Assembly (NCBI GenBank): GCA_937864265.1
Contig: CALMIR010000112.1
Coordinates: forward strand, 49,989 to 113,988
Source of the DNA: an uncultured Saprospirales bacterium
GTDB lineage: Bacteria > Bacteroidota > Bacteroidia > Chitinophagales > Saprospiraceae
Length of the DNA: 64,000 nucleotides
Direction of reading: 5' to 3'
Shown here: positions 61,986 through 64,000 of the stretch, in pieces
Position numbering within the stretch: position 1 is the first letter of the stretch
Layout of the letters: every line of letters starts with the position of its first letter
Translations under genes and position numbers: made by a program
The notes under the pieces: model-generated
Told to the model about the DNA's origin: nothing
The model's database searches: none
The model's input: the letters and a program-made list of their open reading frames with translations, nothing else

Positions 61986-63644
61986 ATGATTAACAGCCTG
62001 CTCATTAGGAATTACGCGATTATCGAGGAGCTTGAAATTAACTTCTCCAAAGGACTAACCATCATCACTGGTGAAACTGGTGCCGGAAAATCTATATTGC
62101 TGGGTGCTCTGGGTCTGGTGATGGGAAAACGCGCCGACACCAAATCGCTCTATCACCTGGATCAAAAATGCGTGGTAGAAGCCCGATTTGACATCAGCAA
62201 ATATGGTTTGAAGCCTTTTTTTCAGGAAAATGACCTCGATTACGAGGACGAATTGCTTATCCGTCGCGAAATCAGTCCTTCCGGAAAAACGCGGGCCTTC
62301 ATCAATGATACCCCGGCCAACCTCAATACTTTACAAGACCTGAGCGCCGCACTGATCGACCTGCACCAGCAATTCGATACGCTCGACATCCACCAAATTT
62401 CCTTCCAACTCCGCATGTTGGACGCCCTAGCCGACAACAAAGCACTGCTTGAAAACTACCAGGGGGGCTTCCGCCAATACCAAAGTGACCGCCGCCGCCT
62501 GCAAGAAATGGAAGAGCGGCAACGCGCTGCGTCCAACGAATTGGAGTTTTTGGGCTACCAAATGGAGGAATTCCTCAAAGCCGAATTGGTGGCGGGTGAA
62601 CAAGAACAATTGGAAGAAGAACTCCATACCCTGAGCAATGCCGAGGACATCAAGCGCAACCTCTCCGCTGTTTATCAACAACTGAGCGAAGCCGACCAAT
62701 CCGTCATCGGCCAGGTGGATGAATTGCGCCTCTCTTTGAAGGATTTGTCCAAAATCAACAGCGAGATTCGGAAAATATACGATCGCTTTCAGGGTTTTGC
62801 CGAAGAGCTGAAAGATACCGCCCAGGAATGCGGGCGCCTGGCAGAAGCCACTGAGTACGACCCGGAGCGCATCATGGTTGTCCAGCAGCGCCTCGACCTG
62901 ATTTACCGACTGCAAAATAAGCACCAGGCTACTTCCGTGGAAGAACTGCTGCGCATCCAGGAAAACATCCAGTCGCAACTGACCAGTATCGGCGATTTGA
63001 GTAGTGAAATGGCGCACCTGCAAAGTCGCATCGAAGAACAGGAGCAGCAACTCAGTGCTATGGCGGAAACACTGAGCGAAAAGCGCCATGCGGTAATCGC
63101 CGGATTTGAAAACCGGGTAGAACATTTGCTCGCCCAGGTTGCTATGGAACACGCCAAACTCAAAGTACAGGTCAATCGCCTGCCCCAACTGGGCAGCACC
63201 GGGCTGGACGAAGTGACTTTCCTCTTCGCTGCCAATAAAGGCAGCCGCCTGCAACCCATCAAAGATGTCGCTTCAGGTGGAGAATTGTCGCGCCTCACGC
63301 TGGTTATTAAATCGCTGGTTGCTAGTGCCATCCCATTGCCTACCCTGATTTTCGATGAAATCGACAGCGGCATCTCCGGCGATGTCGCCCTGAAAATGGG
63401 TCGCATCCTCCGCCAATTGAGTGACGAACACCAAGTAGTTTCCATCACGCACTCCCCTCAAATTGCCTCCAAAGCCGATGCCCACTACTTTGTTTATAAA
63501 CGCATCGCCGACGAACGCACCATCACCAAAGTACGTGAACTAAAACTGGAAGAACGCATCCGCGCCATCGCCACCATGCTGAGCCAAAATCCCCCCTCCG
63601 ACTCGGCGCTGGAAAATGCCCGGGAGTTGATTGAGATGGCGTGA
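61986..63644 (+). CDS. recN: DNA repair protein RecN
   Basis: RecN is an SMC-like ATPase that holds broken DNA ends during double-strand-break repair. The 552-residue protein starts MINSLLIRNYAIIEELEINF, has Walker A in ITGETGAGKSILLGALGLV (lysine 35), the RecN-specific region LSAALIDLHQQFDTLDIHQI, long coiled coils on each side of the middle (SNELEFLGYQMEEFLKAELV, HLQSRIEEQEQQLSAMAET), the ABC signature ASGGELSRLTLVIKSL, Walker B LIFDEIDSGISGDVA and the final switch SITHSPQIASKADAHY. The length is normal. A promoter-like box precedes it. Confidence 0.96.
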   Translation: MINSLLIRNYAIIEELEINFSKGLTIITGETGAGKSILLGALGLVMGKRADTKSLYHLDQKCVVEARFDISKYGLKPFFQENDLDYEDELLIRREISPSGKTRAFINDTPANLNTLQDLSAALIDLHQQFDTLDIHQISFQLRMLDALADNKALLENYQGGFRQYQSDRRRLQEMEERQRAASNELEFLGYQMEEFLKAELVAGEQEQLEEELHTLSNAEDIKRNLSAVYQQLSEADQSVIGQVDELRLSLKDLSKINSEIRKIYDRFQGFAEELKDTAQECGRLAEATEYDPERIMVVQQRLDLIYRLQNKHQATSVEELLRIQENIQSQLTSIGDLSSEMAHLQSRIEEQEQQLSAMAETLSEKRHAVIAGFENRVEHLLAQVAMEHAKLKVQVNRLPQLGSTGLDEVTFLFAANKGSRLQPIKDVASGGELSRLTLVIKSLVASAIPLPTLIFDEIDSGISGDVALKMGRILRQLSDEHQVVSITHSPQIASKADAHYFVYKRIADERTITKVRELKLEERIRAIATMLSQNPPSDSALENARELIEMA

Positions 63645-63656
63645 GGGGAAGTGCGC

Positions 63657-63870
63657 CTGCGTAGTTCAAAAAAGCAATGCTTATTAAAACCACACAGGCT
63701 TTTAGTGTCGGCGTGAGCCCAAAGTCACACCGACACTTGCCAAGCTTCTCTATGCTCAAACCGCGAAGCGGTGACAGAGACCAAGGGCTTTCTGATAATA
63801 AACTTTTCATCACACAAGTTCTGTTTACAATACCTGCGTAGTTCAAAAAGCAGTGCTCATTAAAACCACA
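63657..63870. repeat. direct repeat pair of about 37 bases
   Basis: CTGCGTAGTTCAAAAA begins one unit at 63657 and another at 63834. Both continue into GCARTGCTYATTAAAACCACA (21 positions with three differences, counting one extra A in the first). The units are 177 bases apart and enclose the REP-like palindrome at 63704-63737. Confidence 0.7.
63704..63737. repeat. REP-like palindrome, copy 3
   Basis: AGTGTCGGCGTGA (63704-63716) and TCACACCGACACT (63725-63737) pair at 12 of 13 positions around an eight-base loop, followed by TGCCAAG. The same element occurs at 1563-1600. Confidence 0.7.
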
Positions 63871-63951
63871 AAGCCACAAGAGAACACAAAGACTTCTTTG
63901 TATCTTTTCCATTCCTACGCCTTTATAGCCCAGCCAGCGTGCTAGCCCAGT

Positions 63952-63966
63952 CGTTCCAGCGGAACG
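63952..63966. repeat. short palindrome at the window end
   Basis: CGTTCC-AGC-GGAACG is a perfect six-base stem with a three-base loop. The surrounding TATAGCCCAG appears twice (near 63923 and 63985), suggesting another intergenic repeat family that continues beyond the window. Confidence 0.4.
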
Positions 63967-64000
63967 GTATCTCTGTTGCCCCGATATAGCCCAGACCGCG

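Larger units (their letters stand above)
63645..64000. other. gene-free, repeat-rich end of window
   Basis: After recN no convincing gene is seen. The region holds a pair of direct repeats, a REP-like palindrome and further short palindromes such as ACCGCGAAGCGGT near 63757. An open reverse frame across 63523-63912 translates the direct repeats twice and runs into recN, so it is not called. Confidence 0.55.

Noticed and set aside
63523..63912. Reverse 129-residue open frame at the window end
   Set aside because: It translates the same direct repeat twice and runs into the recN gene on the other strand.

Overview
The window looks like part of a Bacteroidota chromosome, most likely from the Saprospiraceae/Chitinophagia side of the phylum. 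This is inferred from gene content: a mutY-ssb-gldE-gldD gliding cluster, a SusC/SusD pair, a TonB receptor followed by a DUF4249 lipoprotein, a protein with the gliding-motility (type B) type IX secretion signal, CHAT-TPR and OmpA-PD40 proteins, and TAnnTTTG-type promoters with few purine-rich ribosome binding sites. No rRNA, tRNA, CRISPR array or transposase was seen.

Layout. 1-2072: an alpha-2-macroglobulin-like exported protein cut by the window edge, a palindromic repeat and a frameshifted immunity-type gene. 2356-9589: metabolic and repair genes (RpiB-like isomerase, PLP trans-sulfuration enzyme, sirtuin, dipeptide epimerase, exonuclease III, GNAT) interrupted by an accessory DUF234-type ATPase headed by inverted repeats. 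9629-16651: beta-barrel protein, mutY, ssb, gldE, gldD, glgE and a small lipoprotein. 16833-23269: an acidic unknown protein, then SusC and SusD. 23266-28957: a broken Uma2 gene, then a polysaccharide export group (flippase, Wzz-like, O-antigen ligase, FkbM methyltransferase). 28990-35574: SDR and AraC genes, a fatty acid desaturase and a 1074-residue acyl-AMP ligase/carrier/thioester reductase, together suggesting a route to unsaturated fatty aldehydes or alcohols. 35814-37235: a HipA-type kinase and a separate HipA N-terminal-like gene in reversed order. 37279-44312: mnmE, a glucosaminidase, and a type IX-secreted surface protein with two exported partner candidates. 44467-46075: an AT-rich three-gene cassette (TIGR04255, a small unknown, a frameshifted unknown). 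46276-52574: DUF5682, DUF2461, TonB receptor and DUF4249 lipoprotein. 52561-58097: a divergent locus of sigma factor plus membrane-anchored anti-sigma-like protein facing a CHAT-TPR caspase-like protein coupled to a six-helix membrane protein. 58147-63644: nadC, OmpA-PD40 protein, TPR protein, recN. 63645-64000: repeats only.

The most promising little-described systems are the sigma/anti-sigma-like/CHAT-TPR/membrane protein locus, the TIGR04255 cassette, the reversed split HipA pair and the desaturase plus ligase-carrier-reductase pair. Short repeats (a palindromic unit in three copies, a seven-base degenerate tandem repeat at two loci, inverted boxes before the ATPase) lie between genes. Three accessory genes (Imm33-like, Uma2, third gene of the TIGR04255 cassette) are each split by what looks like a small frameshift, two of them in homopolymer runs. 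All family names rest on reading the translations by eye; no database search was run.
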